This document shows positions 18,659 to 28,049 of a stretch of DNA of 64,000 nucleotides, piece by piece. The stretch's first letter is position 1. Each line of letters opens with the position of its first letter. The translations under genes were made by a program, and so were the position numbers. Origin of the DNA: Endozoicomonas sp965208385 (GTDB lineage Bacteria; Pseudomonadota; Gammaproteobacteria; Pseudomonadales; Endozoicomonadaceae); assembly GCA_965208385.1 (NCBI GenBank), contig CBDBOO010000098.1, forward strand, positions 186,001-250,000, given 5' to 3'. The notes beneath the pieces are model-generated. The model searched no databases. It saw only the letters and a program-made list of their open reading frames with translations, and had not been told where the DNA came from.

Positions 18659-18740
18659 TTACTGATAATAAAAATGTCACCACTCATGCCCTGTGGGCGC
18701 GGTATTAACAGGTAAATGAAAGCCAGGGAGGGACAAAGGG

Positions 18741-21700
18741 TTGAAACCATTGCTTAGTCTGTTGCAGCGTTCTCTGTCGTTTATTGTATGGAGTCTTCTA
18801 CTGTCGTCTTTGGTGTGCCCCCTTCATGCGGGTACGATCAGCGCCATAAACTTTAATCTTCAGGGTGCCCCCTCAGCCGCGCGCTCTTCAATTGTTACTG
18901 CTGAAGGGTGGGGCATTAAGCTGACGGCTTACAGAAAGCAGAACCCTGTTTCACCGCTTCAGATCTACCTCCAAAGCCAGCTACCACAGGCTGGTGCGAT
19001 ATTGCCACCGCCCGTTGCCAAAACGTCAATTGGCATGATGAGTCACCATGATCGCAATGAAGAAAGCTCCGAAGCAATATCCATGGTCGGACTGGCCTTT
19101 GTGCAGAAAGCCTACCAATCCCTGCAGGCTTTATTTGACTGGCCACCCACTACACTTGTCATGTTGGCCGCAGGTCTGGGTACTGCAGGTGGCGGTGATG
19201 ATGATGACGGTGACGATCATTCACACACTGACAAATTTGAACGGGAGCCGCAGGCAGAGTTTTTTACCTGGGCTCCTGATGCTTTCACTCAGTGCTGCCT
19301 GAAACAAAAAAAGCGGCTATTGACGATTCTGCGTAAGAAAATGCAGTGGGCACAGGCCTGTGGCAACAGGGATCTTGGCCTCATATTGCGCGATAGAATC
19401 ATGCTCATCGAAATTGACAGGGACCTCCTCCAGCAACAAACATCGCATTTAACCTCGTCATGTCCGTCACTGGTGTATGAATGGCTGTTAAGGGACAGTC
19501 TGGAAATACGGTACTACGATCAGGCCGTCAACGGCAGAGACTGCAAAATACCCGGTGACTTTTTTTGGGCCAGAAGGGGGCGTCAGGCGGGCACTGGTGA
19601 AGCCGCTTCGGGTTCAGGCGCAGCGTCAAAAGGTCAAGCCGGAAGCAGTGCACAGCCAGATGGCGAAACGTTTCATCACCTGCCTCCTGCCGTTTCGAGT
19701 GACAATGGAGACGAAAGAGAAGAAGGAGACGGTACTCCCCCGCCAGCAAAAAAGGCCCGGATGGAGCCAGCCGCCTCTGTAACCTGTAGCCTGTGTCAAA
19801 AAACACTTAATGAACAAGAGGTGGCACGAGTCCTTCAAAGCACGGCAGAGCCTGTTGTCTGTGATGCCTGTTTGCTCTCCCTTCCACAGGGAACCTCCGG
19901 CAAGAGGAAGGCCGCAAGAAAGAGAGCCCAATCTGACCTGGCAGCCCCTGAATCCAAACGGAGCAAAAGTCAGACTGAAAAAAGGAAACAGAGCAGCAGC
20001 CGTCAACGCAAGCCAGCGGCGAGAAGAGTCAGGTTGGAAAATCCGGAGGTGGAGGCGCAATCCACCCCAGACACCGTCGAGGAGCTGGAAGCGTTACGAG
20101 TACAGCTTACCTTCGAGATGAATGAACAGGAAAGTGAGGCGGCAAAACAGTTTTTCGAGCATTTAAAAAGAAGAAAAATCAGGATAAAAACGTCATTGTA
20201 TAAGCTACTGACCAAGGTGAATCGAGACGATTTTCCCACACTCTGTACCAAGGCCTCTGTATTCTTTGGTTCCCTTACTGCCTCCATACAGGATACCGGT
20301 TGCCTGACCAGTATGCTCCAAACTAAAACACATATCCGGGATTTTGCAGGGAGAGAGAGTTCGGAGCTTGAGTACCTTGCAGGCCTAGATACACTCCGCG
20401 CCTTTTCGTCCATGAATAATGGCAAAGGCTTGCCCAAACAGGATGAGGTGAAAAAGGTGCTGGGCTGGCCGGAATGGAAAGATGAGGATGGCCAGTTCAG
20501 TATGGAGCGGTTCCGCGCCTTTTCGTCCATGAACAGCTCAAGGGGCTTGCCCAAACAGGATGAGGTGAAAAAGGTGCTGGGCTGGCCGGAATGGAAAGAC
20601 GAGGATGGCCAGTTCAGTATGGAGCGGTTCCGCGCCTTTTCGTCCATGAATAATGGCAAAGGCTTGCCCAAACAGGATGAGGTGAAAAAGGTGCTGGGCT
20701 GGCCGGAATGGAAAGACGAGGATGGCCAGTTCAGTATGGAGCGGTTCCGCGCCTTTTCGTCCATGAACAGCTCAAGGGGCTTGCCCAAACAGGATGAGGT
20801 GAAAAAGGTGCTGGGCTGGCCGGAATGGAAAGACGAGGATGGCCAGTTCAGTATGGAGCGGTTCCGCGCCTTTTCGTCCATGAACAGCTCAAGGGGCTTG
20901 CCCAAACAGGATGAGGTGAAAAAGGTGCTGGGCTGGCCGGAATGGAAAGACGAGGATGGCCAGTTCAGTATGGAGCGGTTCCGCGCCTTTTCGTCCATGA
21001 ATAATGGCAAAGGCTTGCCCAAACAGGATGAGGTGAAAAAGGTGCTGGGCTGGCCGGAATGGAAAGACGAGGATGGCCAGTTCAGTATGGAGCGGTTCCG
21101 CGCCTTTTCGTCCATGAACAGCTCAAGGGGCTTGCCCAAACAGGATGAGGTGAAAAAGGTGCTGGGCTGGCCGGAATGGAAAGACGAGGATGGCCAGTTC
21201 AGTATGGAGCGGTTCCGCGCCTTTTCGTCCATGAACAGCTCAAGGGGCTTGCCCAAACAGGATGAGGTGAAAAAGGTGCTGGGCTGGCCGGAATGGAAAG
21301 ACGAGGATGGCCAGTTCAGTATGGAGCGGTTCCGCGCCTTTTCGTCCATGAATAATGGCAAAGGCTTGCCCAAACAGGATGAGGTGAAAAAGGTGCTGGG
21401 CTGGCCGGAATGGAAAGACGAGGATGGCCAGTTCAGTATGGAGCGGTTCCGCGCCTTTTCGTCCATGAATAATGGCAAAGGCTTGCCCAAACAGGATGAG
21501 GTGAAAAAGGTGCTGGGCTGGCCGGAATGGAAAGACGAGGATGGCCAGTTCAGTATGAAGCGGTTCCGCGCCTTTTCGTCCATGAACAGCTCAAGGGGCT
21601 TGCCCAAACAGGATGAGGTGAAAAAGGTGCTGGGCTGGCCGGAATGGAAAGACGAGGATGGCCAGTTCAGTATGGAGCGGTTCCGCGCCTTTTCGTCCAT

Positions 21701-23915
21701 GAACAGCTCAAGGGGCTTGCCCAAACAGGATGAGGTGAAAAAGGTGCTGGGCTGGCCGGAATGGAAAGACGAGGATGGCCAGTTCAGTATGGAGCGGTTC
21801 CGCGCCTTTTCGTCCATGAATAATGGCAAAGGCTTGCCCAAACAGGATGAGGTGAAAAAGGTGCTGGGCTGGCCGGAATGGAAAGACGAGGATGGCCAGT
21901 TCAGTATGGAGCGGTTCCGCGCCTTTTCGTCCATGAATCATGGCAAAGGCTTGCCCAAACAGGATGAGGTGAAAAAGGTGCTGGGCTGGCCGGAATGGAA
22001 AGATGAGGATGGCCAGTTCAGTATGGAGCGGTTCCGCGCCTTTTCGTCCATGAACAGCTCAAGGGGCTTGCCCAAACAGGATGAGGTGAAAAAGGTGCTG
22101 GGCTGGTTAAGATGTGAGGAGACACAAAGTGGTTCACACTTTCAGCTTATGATCCGACTTCATGCATCAAAAGGCATGCCTGATATCAAACAGCTGATAC
22201 ATTATGAGCAGAAGCTGACTTTATTGTTTGCCAATACGGTTACCGATCTGGACAGCGATGATGAAGACGAACAGTCCTGCTTGATTAAACAGACAGCCCT
22301 CTTTTTGTCCTCCAGAATGCCCCAGTATGTTGTGAACTTCGAGAATGTGTGGTGCTTTCATCAACAGGAGGAGGCCGGTGATGCGGGTCGTAAGCTGGAA
22401 AAATTATTAAAACTATTAATATCCTATGGAGGAAGGGGTGTCACCCGCTACCTATCACTGAACGCTAGCGATAGAAAGGCTTTACTAAGCACCAGCACAT
22501 CACATATACCCTTGCCGCTGGCGATAAAAGCGATCAATGATTTTTCACCACAGGAGAGAAAGCAGTATCTCTTTTTCAACAGAAACTTGAAAGCCCCCCC
22601 AAGCAAGGATCAATGGAACGGCATCAGTCTACAACTGGACAGGCTGGCGAGCGTGCTGAAAACCCCACATGCACAAAGACTCTATCTGGAGGTGGTCTGG
22701 AGTCTCGCGCCATCTGACCGGGCTTTTTTTCTGGATGAAACCAGTGCAGCCTCTGTCACAAAGATATTTCCCTCCCTGAATGCCCTGAAAAAGCTGGCAA
22801 ACAGACATTCGCGGCAATGGCTGAAAGAGCTACTTGAAGCCTGCCTCCAGCACGGGCAGGGAACGCCTTCAAGAGAGAACATTAAACAGCTTTTTACTGC
22901 ACTGCTTGAGACGCAACACCCCCTGTTCGATCACGGCGACATACCTGACTATTTTTTGTCTGGATACATGGCGCTTGGAGATTCCGCTATCCTTATCCCG
23001 GTCTCCCCCCCGGTCCAGACAACGGAGGCACTTGCGCTGCATTTCGTTACCGCAGTCATGGGAGTGCTCAGTGACATGTTTTATCATTATGGAGCGAACA
23101 GGCTGAAGATTGAGCAATACGGAGGAGAGACGTACCCCTTCCCGATACCCGAACTGGAAATACGCGATGACGGCATTGAAATCAGTAACTGGTCAGATAA
23201 AGTGTTCAAGGATTTTTTAGACGTGACGGAGTTTCCGGAGCACTATTATTTGTCGGAAGACGCCTGGCAGCAGCACTGCAGCTCTGAGGTACCCAGCTAT
23301 TTCCAGCGCAGGATGGCAGCTTGCCATCAAAGGCAAAGAACAGCGCCTGAAACCATTGCTTTCCAGCCGATTTCAATACCAGCGCTGATGGGATTGTTAA
23401 AACACAATATTCCCATCAAACCCACTGTATGGAAATCATTTGATCACCACAAAGACAGGTTGCCCAGGGCGGCTTATAGCCGGCTACTGAATGAAATTGA
23501 AAAATCGACACATGAAAACATCCCGGTATCGTTAAAAGACTATCTTGAGGCCAGAAGGCTGCCAGAAGAAACATTGCCACAAAATGAAATGGAAGCACCG
23601 ACGAGCACACCATCTTTTATGGTTGGGGAAACACTGAGCGAGGAAGAACAATTTCAGAGGCTGTGGAAAGACCTGTCGCACAAAGAACTGTTAGTGGTTG
23701 CGGACTTGGAGTTACTGGCGGATTATAAGGAACATATGACTATGGAGCAGATCGTTAGTATTCTCGAGAGAGCTGATATTGGTATGGAAACCGACAGTCT
23801 CGATAAGTTGAGGCTGTTTCTGGGTGAGAAAAGAGATGGGTATTTGAAACGAGACCCGCTCCTTCTCGGCCTGCCTGATGAGGTTGTGAGATATTTGATA
23901 GAAGCTGACATTTAA
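18741..23915 (+). CDS. Giant secreted-type protein with fourteen 39-residue repeats
   Basis: 1724 residues from TTG 18741, behind a purine-rich AGGGAGG stretch. Residues 1-30 look like a signal peptide (KPLLSLLQRSLSFIVWSLL ... PLHA). An acidic patch (GGGDDDDGDDH) lies near 155. A basic PPPAKKARMEP motif lies near 335. A CxxC-x21-CxxC pair uses C349, C352, C374 and C377. A very basic tract (KRKAARKR, ESKRSKSQTEKRKQ, RQRKPAARR) spans about 387-433. Residues 553-1098 are fourteen exact 39-residue repeats plus a partial one to 1122. About 600 unique, mostly helical residues follow. No known domain was recognised. It stands alone among mobile elements. A secreted or nuclear-targeted effector is a guess from the motifs; structural or adhesive roles are possible. 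Confidence 0.75.
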   Translation: MKPLLSLLQRSLSFIVWSLLLSSLVCPLHAGTISAINFNLQGAPSAARSSIVTAEGWGIKLTAYRKQNPVSPLQIYLQSQLPQAGAILPPPVAKTSIGMMSHHDRNEESSEAISMVGLAFVQKAYQSLQALFDWPPTTLVMLAAGLGTAGGGDDDDGDDHSHTDKFEREPQAEFFTWAPDAFTQCCLKQKKRLLTILRKKMQWAQACGNRDLGLILRDRIMLIEIDRDLLQQQTSHLTSSCPSLVYEWLLRDSLEIRYYDQAVNGRDCKIPGDFFWARRGRQAGTGEAASGSGAASKGQAGSSAQPDGETFHHLPPAVSSDNGDEREEGDGTPPPAKKARMEPAASVTCSLCQKTLNEQEVARVLQSTAEPVVCDACLLSLPQGTSGKRKAARKRAQSDLAAPESKRSKSQTEKRKQSSSRQRKPAARRVRLENPEVEAQSTPDTVEELEALRVQLTFEMNEQESEAAKQFFEHLKRRKIRIKTSLYKLLTKVNRDDFPTLCTKASVFFGSLTASIQDTGCLTSMLQTKTHIRDFAGRESSELEYLAGLDTLRAFSSMNNGKGLPKQDEVKKVLGWPEWKDEDGQFSMERFRAFSSMNSSRGLPKQDEVKKVLGWPEWKDEDGQFSMERFRAFSSMNNGKGLPKQDEVKKVLGWPEWKDEDGQFSMERFRAFSSMNSSRGLPKQDEVKKVLGWPEWKDEDGQFSMERFRAFSSMNSSRGLPKQDEVKKVLGWPEWKDEDGQFSMERFRAFSSMNNGKGLPKQDEVKKVLGWPEWKDEDGQFSMERFRAFSSMNSSRGLPKQDEVKKVLGWPEWKDEDGQFSMERFRAFSSMNSSRGLPKQDEVKKVLGWPEWKDEDGQFSMERFRAFSSMNNGKGLPKQDEVKKVLGWPEWKDEDGQFSMERFRAFSSMNNGKGLPKQDEVKKVLGWPEWKDEDGQFSMKRFRAFSSMNSSRGLPKQDEVKKVLGWPEWKDEDGQFSMERFRAFSSMNSSRGLPKQDEVKKVLGWPEWKDEDGQFSMERFRAFSSMNNGKGLPKQDEVKKVLGWPEWKDEDGQFSMERFRAFSSMNHGKGLPKQDEVKKVLGWPEWKDEDGQFSMERFRAFSSMNSSRGLPKQDEVKKVLGWLRCEETQSGSHFQLMIRLHASKGMPDIKQLIHYEQKLTLLFANTVTDLDSDDEDEQSCLIKQTALFLSSRMPQYVVNFENVWCFHQQEEAGDAGRKLEKLLKLLISYGGRGVTRYLSLNASDRKALLSTSTSHIPLPLAIKAINDFSPQERKQYLFFNRNLKAPPSKDQWNGISLQLDRLASVLKTPHAQRLYLEVVWSLAPSDRAFFLDETSAASVTKIFPSLNALKKLANRHSRQWLKELLEACLQHGQGTPSRENIKQLFTALLETQHPLFDHGDIPDYFLSGYMALGDSAILIPVSPPVQTTEALALHFVTAVMGVLSDMFYHYGANRLKIEQYGGETYPFPIPELEIRDDGIEISNWSDKVFKDFLDVTEFPEHYYLSEDAWQQHCSSEVPSYFQRRMAACHQRQRTAPETIAFQPISIPALMGLLKHNIPIKPTVWKSFDHHKDRLPRAAYSRLLNEIEKSTHENIPVSLKDYLEARRLPEETLPQNEMEAPTSTPSFMVGETLSEEEQFQRLWKDLSHKELLVVADLELLADYKEHMTMEQIVSILERADIGMETDSLDKLRLFLGEKRDGYLKRDPLLLGLPDEVVRYLIEADI
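20397..22106 (+). repeat. 117-bp tandem repeat array, 14 full copies plus a partial copy
   Basis: The period is exactly 117 bases from 20397 to 22034 with no indel; a fifteenth copy stops after 72 bases. The copies are almost identical at DNA level, which points to recent amplification or gene conversion. Variation sits in one 9-12 base spot. Copies 1-15 encode NNGK, NSSR, NNGK, NSSR, NSSR, NNGK, NSSR, NSSR, NNGK, NNGK, NSSR, NSSR, NNGK, NHGK, NSSR. Copy 10 also has E to K near its end. Confidence 0.97.
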
Positions 23916-24269
23916 TCGTTCACATCCAGCACTTTTTGAGAACATACGATTATTCGTAAGACCTCAAAAACCCCTACATTGACCACAAGGCAGCCAGCAT
24001 GAAACGTATTCAATGACATCCGCCAGTCTCGGAAACGAACCGGTGCCGTTTATCCTGTCTGTCAGATAGTCCCAAAATGGGTAGTGGGTTAAACCTGTAG
24101 GTTCCGAAAAGTCAGCTATAATACGACAGTAGACGTATTGCTAGCGAGTTAAATATGACTTGTTCTTCAATAGCTCGGGTTTAGAGAATTATAAGTACGA
24201 TAGTTTCGTATTTTTTTAACGCAAATAAGTTCAAACAACCGCTTCACCCATTACGAAGAAGCGGTTGCC
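23916..24269. other. Intergenic region before a transposase
   Basis: 354 bases with no gene. The probable left end of the following insertion sequence is near 24101-24117, where AAGTCAGCT is inverted at 25742-25750. A CTATAATAC stretch at 24116-24124 could be the -10 of the transposase promoter. Confidence 0.35.
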
Positions 24270-25595
24270 ATGCTCACCTCAGAACAGAAAATTATCCTCC
24301 GGGAGCTTTCCTTATATACGACATTCCTTGTCGGTGCACTATCGTCACTTGCTGCACCAACGTTCTGTGAATTGCTTCTGGGCAGCATGGTTTCCGGCGA
24401 AGGCTTTCTTACACAGGCTCTCCTGATGGTTCACTACGAAAATGTTTGGAGCAGCTATCATCACTGGGTTTCTCAGGGCTTGTGGCGTTGGCGAGATCTA
24501 GCGCATCGCCTGATATTATTGGTCAGTTCCAAAGTGCCTGACGGTCAGACTATTCCTATTATCCTCGACGACCTGACACTTGAACGCTGTTCTGGCGAAG
24601 CACCTGCATGCCGAATACATCACCAACACGGCAAGAAAAAGAATCGGAGTGTTTATATTCTCGGTCAATGCTGGGTTTTTCTGGCGATTGCTTTTCAGCG
24701 GCCATCTGACAAAGTGCATACCGCCATTCCTGTCATGGCTTTTCCATCGCCCAAATCAGGCAACATCAGCAAGCTTAAAATTGCCAAAGCGATGCTTAAG
24801 TCTGTACGACAGACTCTTCAGGATCGGTCATTGCGACTGCTCACTGACTGCTGGTTTATGAATCACACTATGATGCAACCCGCACTCGAACTAGGATATG
24901 AGGTCATTGGTCATATACCCAAAAATCGAGCGCTCTATGCTCTCCCTTTCGAAGCCTTTCCTCCTTCACCCATTAAAAGGAAAGGGCGCAAGCGTAAGTA
25001 CGGTGTGAAAATGACGTCTGAAGAAGTCGAGAAGTTACCAGAGACCACAATGACTATTTGGCTTTACAGAAAATACCGGACAGTCTCTTTTCGGTCCTGT
25101 ATTTGCCGCGCCCGTTTTCTGAAAGGGCGCATTGTCCGTGTCGTCTGGAGTCGTTTTGAAAACGACAAAGGACAAACAGAAACCAAATTATTTCTCTCAA
25201 CCAATCCGGATTTGGAAGCCCATGAGGTGCTATTAGCCTACTCGCTCAGATGGCCTATAGAGCCAATGTTTCAGCAACTTAAACACGAGTTTGGGTGCAA
25301 GCATTTATGGCAACGGAAGCTCAGAACGCTGCTACGATGGATGCATATTAAAATGGCGGGTTATGCACTGATGCAATTATTGACCATTTGTAAAAATTCA
25401 GCAGCTATTGAGGTAGCCAAAACCCCCTGGAGACATCCTGATACCGTCACAGCCGGAATGCTTAGGCGTGCGCTGTTTTGGATTATTCCTCAGTTTCGAA
25501 TTCGTGACTGCTGGAACCGATATGAGCAAAAATTAGAGCTGGAATTGCCGAATCTGAACGAACGTTCGGATGATATTCTACCGAAAGCAGCATAA
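24270..25595 (+). CDS. DDE transposase, IS4-superfamily-like
   Basis: 441 residues, complete. The first catalytic Asp is probably in IPIILDDLTLER, the second in LRLLTDCWFMNHTMM, and the Glu in SLRWPIEPMFQQLKHEFGCK, which is the W-x-I-E-x-x-F-x-x-L-K pattern of IS4-like transposases. I do not recognise the exact IS family. Short inverted AAGTCAGCT sequences at 24109-24117 and 25742-25750 may mark the ends, but no target duplication was found. Confidence 0.8.
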   Translation: MLTSEQKIILRELSLYTTFLVGALSSLAAPTFCELLLGSMVSGEGFLTQALLMVHYENVWSSYHHWVSQGLWRWRDLAHRLILLVSSKVPDGQTIPIILDDLTLERCSGEAPACRIHHQHGKKKNRSVYILGQCWVFLAIAFQRPSDKVHTAIPVMAFPSPKSGNISKLKIAKAMLKSVRQTLQDRSLRLLTDCWFMNHTMMQPALELGYEVIGHIPKNRALYALPFEAFPPSPIKRKGRKRKYGVKMTSEEVEKLPETTMTIWLYRKYRTVSFRSCICRARFLKGRIVRVVWSRFENDKGQTETKLFLSTNPDLEAHEVLLAYSLRWPIEPMFQQLKHEFGCKHLWQRKLRTLLRWMHIKMAGYALMQLLTICKNSAAIEVAKTPWRHPDTVTAGMLRRALFWIIPQFRIRDCWNRYEQKLELELPNLNERSDDILPKAA

Positions 25596-25792
25596 CCGAA
25601 CGCAGACCCAGCTATTTTACTGATTTAAACAAGCTCCCGTTGGGTGCCTGATGGTTTTGATTGCGCTCACTTAAAATATTTTTCCGAACGTTCGTGTTTT
25701 TAAAACTCTAAACCTGAGAAAACTATACCTTTCAGCTAATAAGCTGACTTGGGAGTCAATCATCTACGCTGAAAACCGGCACTACCTTCCTG

Positions 25793-27145
25793 TTATGACG
25801 TGTCAGGTATCAGACTGCGAATATGAGTGATTGGCCTATGTTTATTCTTTGATTTCATATAGGCAACCGCCTTGAGTAGCTCACACCATGTGTCTATGGC
25901 AAATCTATTAAAGTGGTTGCGAATGCATTCCCACAATTTTATTTTGGCACGGCACCCTTTCCATGCCTTGTTAAACAAAGGGCAGGATAACTGTTCTATC
26001 TGGTCAATCAGGAAAGCCAGGAACATTAAACACGCCAGATTACTGGCAAGATGTTCATCGCCATGGCCGTAATTGTGCTCAAGTTGGTAGCCTTGGGTTT
26101 TCAGCGTATTAAAGGTTTCATTTTCAATTTTCCATTTAGCTCGCCCTCCTCTCATGATAGACATGCAGCGCTTTCGACCTATGCGTAGGCTGGTGACCCA
26201 GCTGTTGTTGTAACATTTCTCACCTTTCTCGTTGTACTCAATGTACTCCAGAAAGTTAACCATCAAATCGTTATAGGTTTTGTTCAGTGGAACTTTGTTA
26301 ACAAATCGGAACCAGTGCCGGTGCCCTTGGTCGTCTGTATACTCAAATCGAGTGACTTTATCCTGTTTGTCCAGTTCATCCACGGCTTCAAAAAGGGCAA
26401 CATGGTCACTTTCCTTGGCAACGCTAATGTAGTGATGGTTATAAGACCGAATCAGTGTAATGGTGGGACCCTTGGAATATAGGTCATCAAGATTCAATAC
26501 CAATCTTAGCTTCGGGTGATCCTTGTGAATGTGTTCAAGCGCTCGCTTCAGGGCATTGACTTCGCAATCGTTTTTAGAGGCATCTACCTGTTGAATGATG
26601 GGTTCAGGCATCAGTGGCAAGACTTCCTTAATTCCAGGTTTAACGATGCAGATGCCCAGCAGTTGGTGATAATACAGTGGGTTTTCGCTGTCGGGTTTCT
26701 TGATGCAGCACTCGCTACAACTGATCTTTCCAGAGCTGAAGTGCCCGGTGCCATCCATTGGAGCAAGATAACCCTCCTTAAAATATCTGAACTGTTTCAA
26801 TCGTCCACTGCGCTGAACAAAATGGAATAAGGCGGTAAACAGCCGAGACAGTTCTCGAGTGGGCACTGGGTCCAGCATGCAGCGAATATGAGTGTCACTG
26901 GGCACTTTTCCCACCCTGTATAGGGTGTTTAGGTTGTATTCGATGTCTGGTTCGCGCCTGTCTTCATCAAACTGGAGTAGGGACGAGAACTTCAGATGAA
27001 ACATGGCCAGAGCAGACATAACGGCATCATGCAGTGGGATTTTGTCGTCGATCTGATTAGGACGAGGGTCAGGTATTTTAGCCGCGTGGTCAGAGACGAC
27101 CTGAATCAGGTCATCGGCAAGGGCTTTCTTTTGGGAAGCAGGCAT
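25793..27145 (-). CDS. DDE transposase, unassigned family
   Basis: 450 residues. LAPMDGTGHFSSG carries the probable first catalytic Asp, LRLVLNLDDLYSKG the second and WKIENETFNTLKTQGY the Glu, in an IS4-like order; the GYQLEHNYGHGDEHLA tail is also seen in some ISNCY-type transposases. A cysteine cluster SSGKISCSECCIKK follows the first Asp and may bind metal. The exact family is uncertain. The gene converges with the previous transposase and its ends were not located. Confidence 0.78.
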   Translation of the reverse strand: MPASQKKALADDLIQVVSDHAAKIPDPRPNQIDDKIPLHDAVMSALAMFHLKFSSLLQFDEDRREPDIEYNLNTLYRVGKVPSDTHIRCMLDPVPTRELSRLFTALFHFVQRSGRLKQFRYFKEGYLAPMDGTGHFSSGKISCSECCIKKPDSENPLYYHQLLGICIVKPGIKEVLPLMPEPIIQQVDASKNDCEVNALKRALEHIHKDHPKLRLVLNLDDLYSKGPTITLIRSYNHHYISVAKESDHVALFEAVDELDKQDKVTRFEYTDDQGHRHWFRFVNKVPLNKTYNDLMVNFLEYIEYNEKGEKCYNNSWVTSLRIGRKRCMSIMRGGRAKWKIENETFNTLKTQGYQLEHNYGHGDEHLASNLACLMFLAFLIDQIEQLSCPLFNKAWKGCRAKIKLWECIRNHFNRFAIDTWCELLKAVAYMKSKNKHRPITHIRSLIPDTS

Positions 27146-27531
27146 TGTGGTCTGACTGAGTTGTTAATACGAATGACTTCACGAGAGTTAAAAATAGCAG
27201 ATACTCTGAAAGCCTTGCGAATTCTGTTCAGAATTAATCTTTGGGGAAGTGCTGGGTATTTATTGTGCCCTGGAAACCCTGGCCCACTGTTATAGCGACA
27301 GATCCGGTTACATCCATGGCAAACAACGGGGTGTTCTGGTTGACAAATACCGCTGCTTATTTCAAATGGCCAAACAACTGGATCCAAGAAAACATAAATA
27401 CCCCTGAGCCATCGTTCTCTGCCTTGTTCAATATGACAATATAAACAACCTGAATGAACACTTATCGAACTCTGCCTGATAAAGCGTATAATAGATCAGA
27501 AATTCCCAACCACTTTTAATCAGGTGCCTGA
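27146..27531. other. Non-coding gap with a possible gene remnant
   Basis: 386 bases between a transposase and the DUF3010 gene. One plus-strand frame from 27210 to 27407 is open without a start codon and reads like protein (FGEVLGIYCALETLAHCYSD, HGKQRGVLVDKYRCLFQMAK), ending in TGA. It may be the 3' end of a gene cut by the transposon insertion. I recognise no family. Confidence 0.3.
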
Positions 27532-27981
27532 ATGAAAATCTGCAGTATTGATATACAGGGCAGTGACGCAGTGTTATGTATTTTATCCATGGAGGGCGAT
27601 GGTCTATTCGATATACACGACTGCCGACAACAGAAACTGGCATTGAAAAACCCTGACAACAGCGAAAACATGCAGTCATTCCAGTTTGCCTTTCGCAAAT
27701 TAATGGAAGATTATCAGGTAGAAAACATTGTCATTCGAGAGCGCCCAAAGAAGGGCAAGTTTGCAGGGGGTGCGGTAGGTTTTAAACTCGAAGCGGCCAT
27801 ACAGGTTATTACTGAACTGAATGTCGAATTGATATCGCCTACATTAATCAAGGAACAGATCAAAAAAGTACCGCTTTATATCGATCCTAAAGAGGCTGGC
27901 TTGAAAAAATTTCAGGAAAGCGCCTTCCAGACCGGCTTTGCCTGGCTGCATCACCAGGAGTACCTTAAAACACAAGCTTGA
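27532..27981 (+). CDS. DUF3010 family protein
   Basis: 149 residues. This small soluble protein matches the DUF3010 family of marine gammaproteobacteria, with MKICSIDIQGSDAVLCIL at the start, ENIVIRERPKKGKFAGGAVGFKLEAAIQ in the middle and KFQESAFQTGFAWLHH at the end. The N-terminal strand-Asp pattern and GGAVGFKLEA recall an RNase H-like nuclease fold (inference). The function is unknown. A good hairpin terminator follows. Confidence 0.8.
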   Translation: MKICSIDIQGSDAVLCILSMEGDGLFDIHDCRQQKLALKNPDNSENMQSFQFAFRKLMEDYQVENIVIRERPKKGKFAGGAVGFKLEAAIQVITELNVELISPTLIKEQIKKVPLYIDPKEAGLKKFQESAFQTGFAWLHHQEYLKTQA

Positions 27982-27988
27982 ACATCAC

Positions 27989-28010
27989 AGTGACCTTCCG
28001 GTCACTCTTT
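27989..28010 (+). terminator. Rho-independent terminator after the DUF3010 gene
   Basis: AGTGACC-TTCC-GGTCACT makes a perfect 7-bp stem with a 4-base loop, followed by the T-rich CTTTCTC. Confidence 0.7.
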
Positions 28011-28049
28011 CTCATTCCATAGAAAAGATAAAAAAGAAAGGAATCAACA

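Larger units (their letters stand above)
16769..18662 (+). mobile_element. IS66-family element (single-ORF type) carrying a nested MITE
   Basis: The ends are GTAACTATTCAGC at 16769 and its complement finishing at 18662. The 8-base target duplication TGATAATA is perfect (16761-16768 and 18663-18670). Subtracting the 274-base MITE and its 8-base duplication leaves about 1612 bases with one transposase gene and no tnpA/tnpB accessory genes, like the ISBst12 subgroup. Confidence 0.88.

Noticed and set aside
20003..21934. 643-residue open frame antisense to the repeat array
   Set aside because: It exists because the 117-bp repeats happen to be open on the other strand. It copies the period exactly, and no ribosome-binding site or domain supports it.
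20397..22106. CRISPR-like array
   Set aside because: 117-bp units follow each other directly with no spacers and encode protein.
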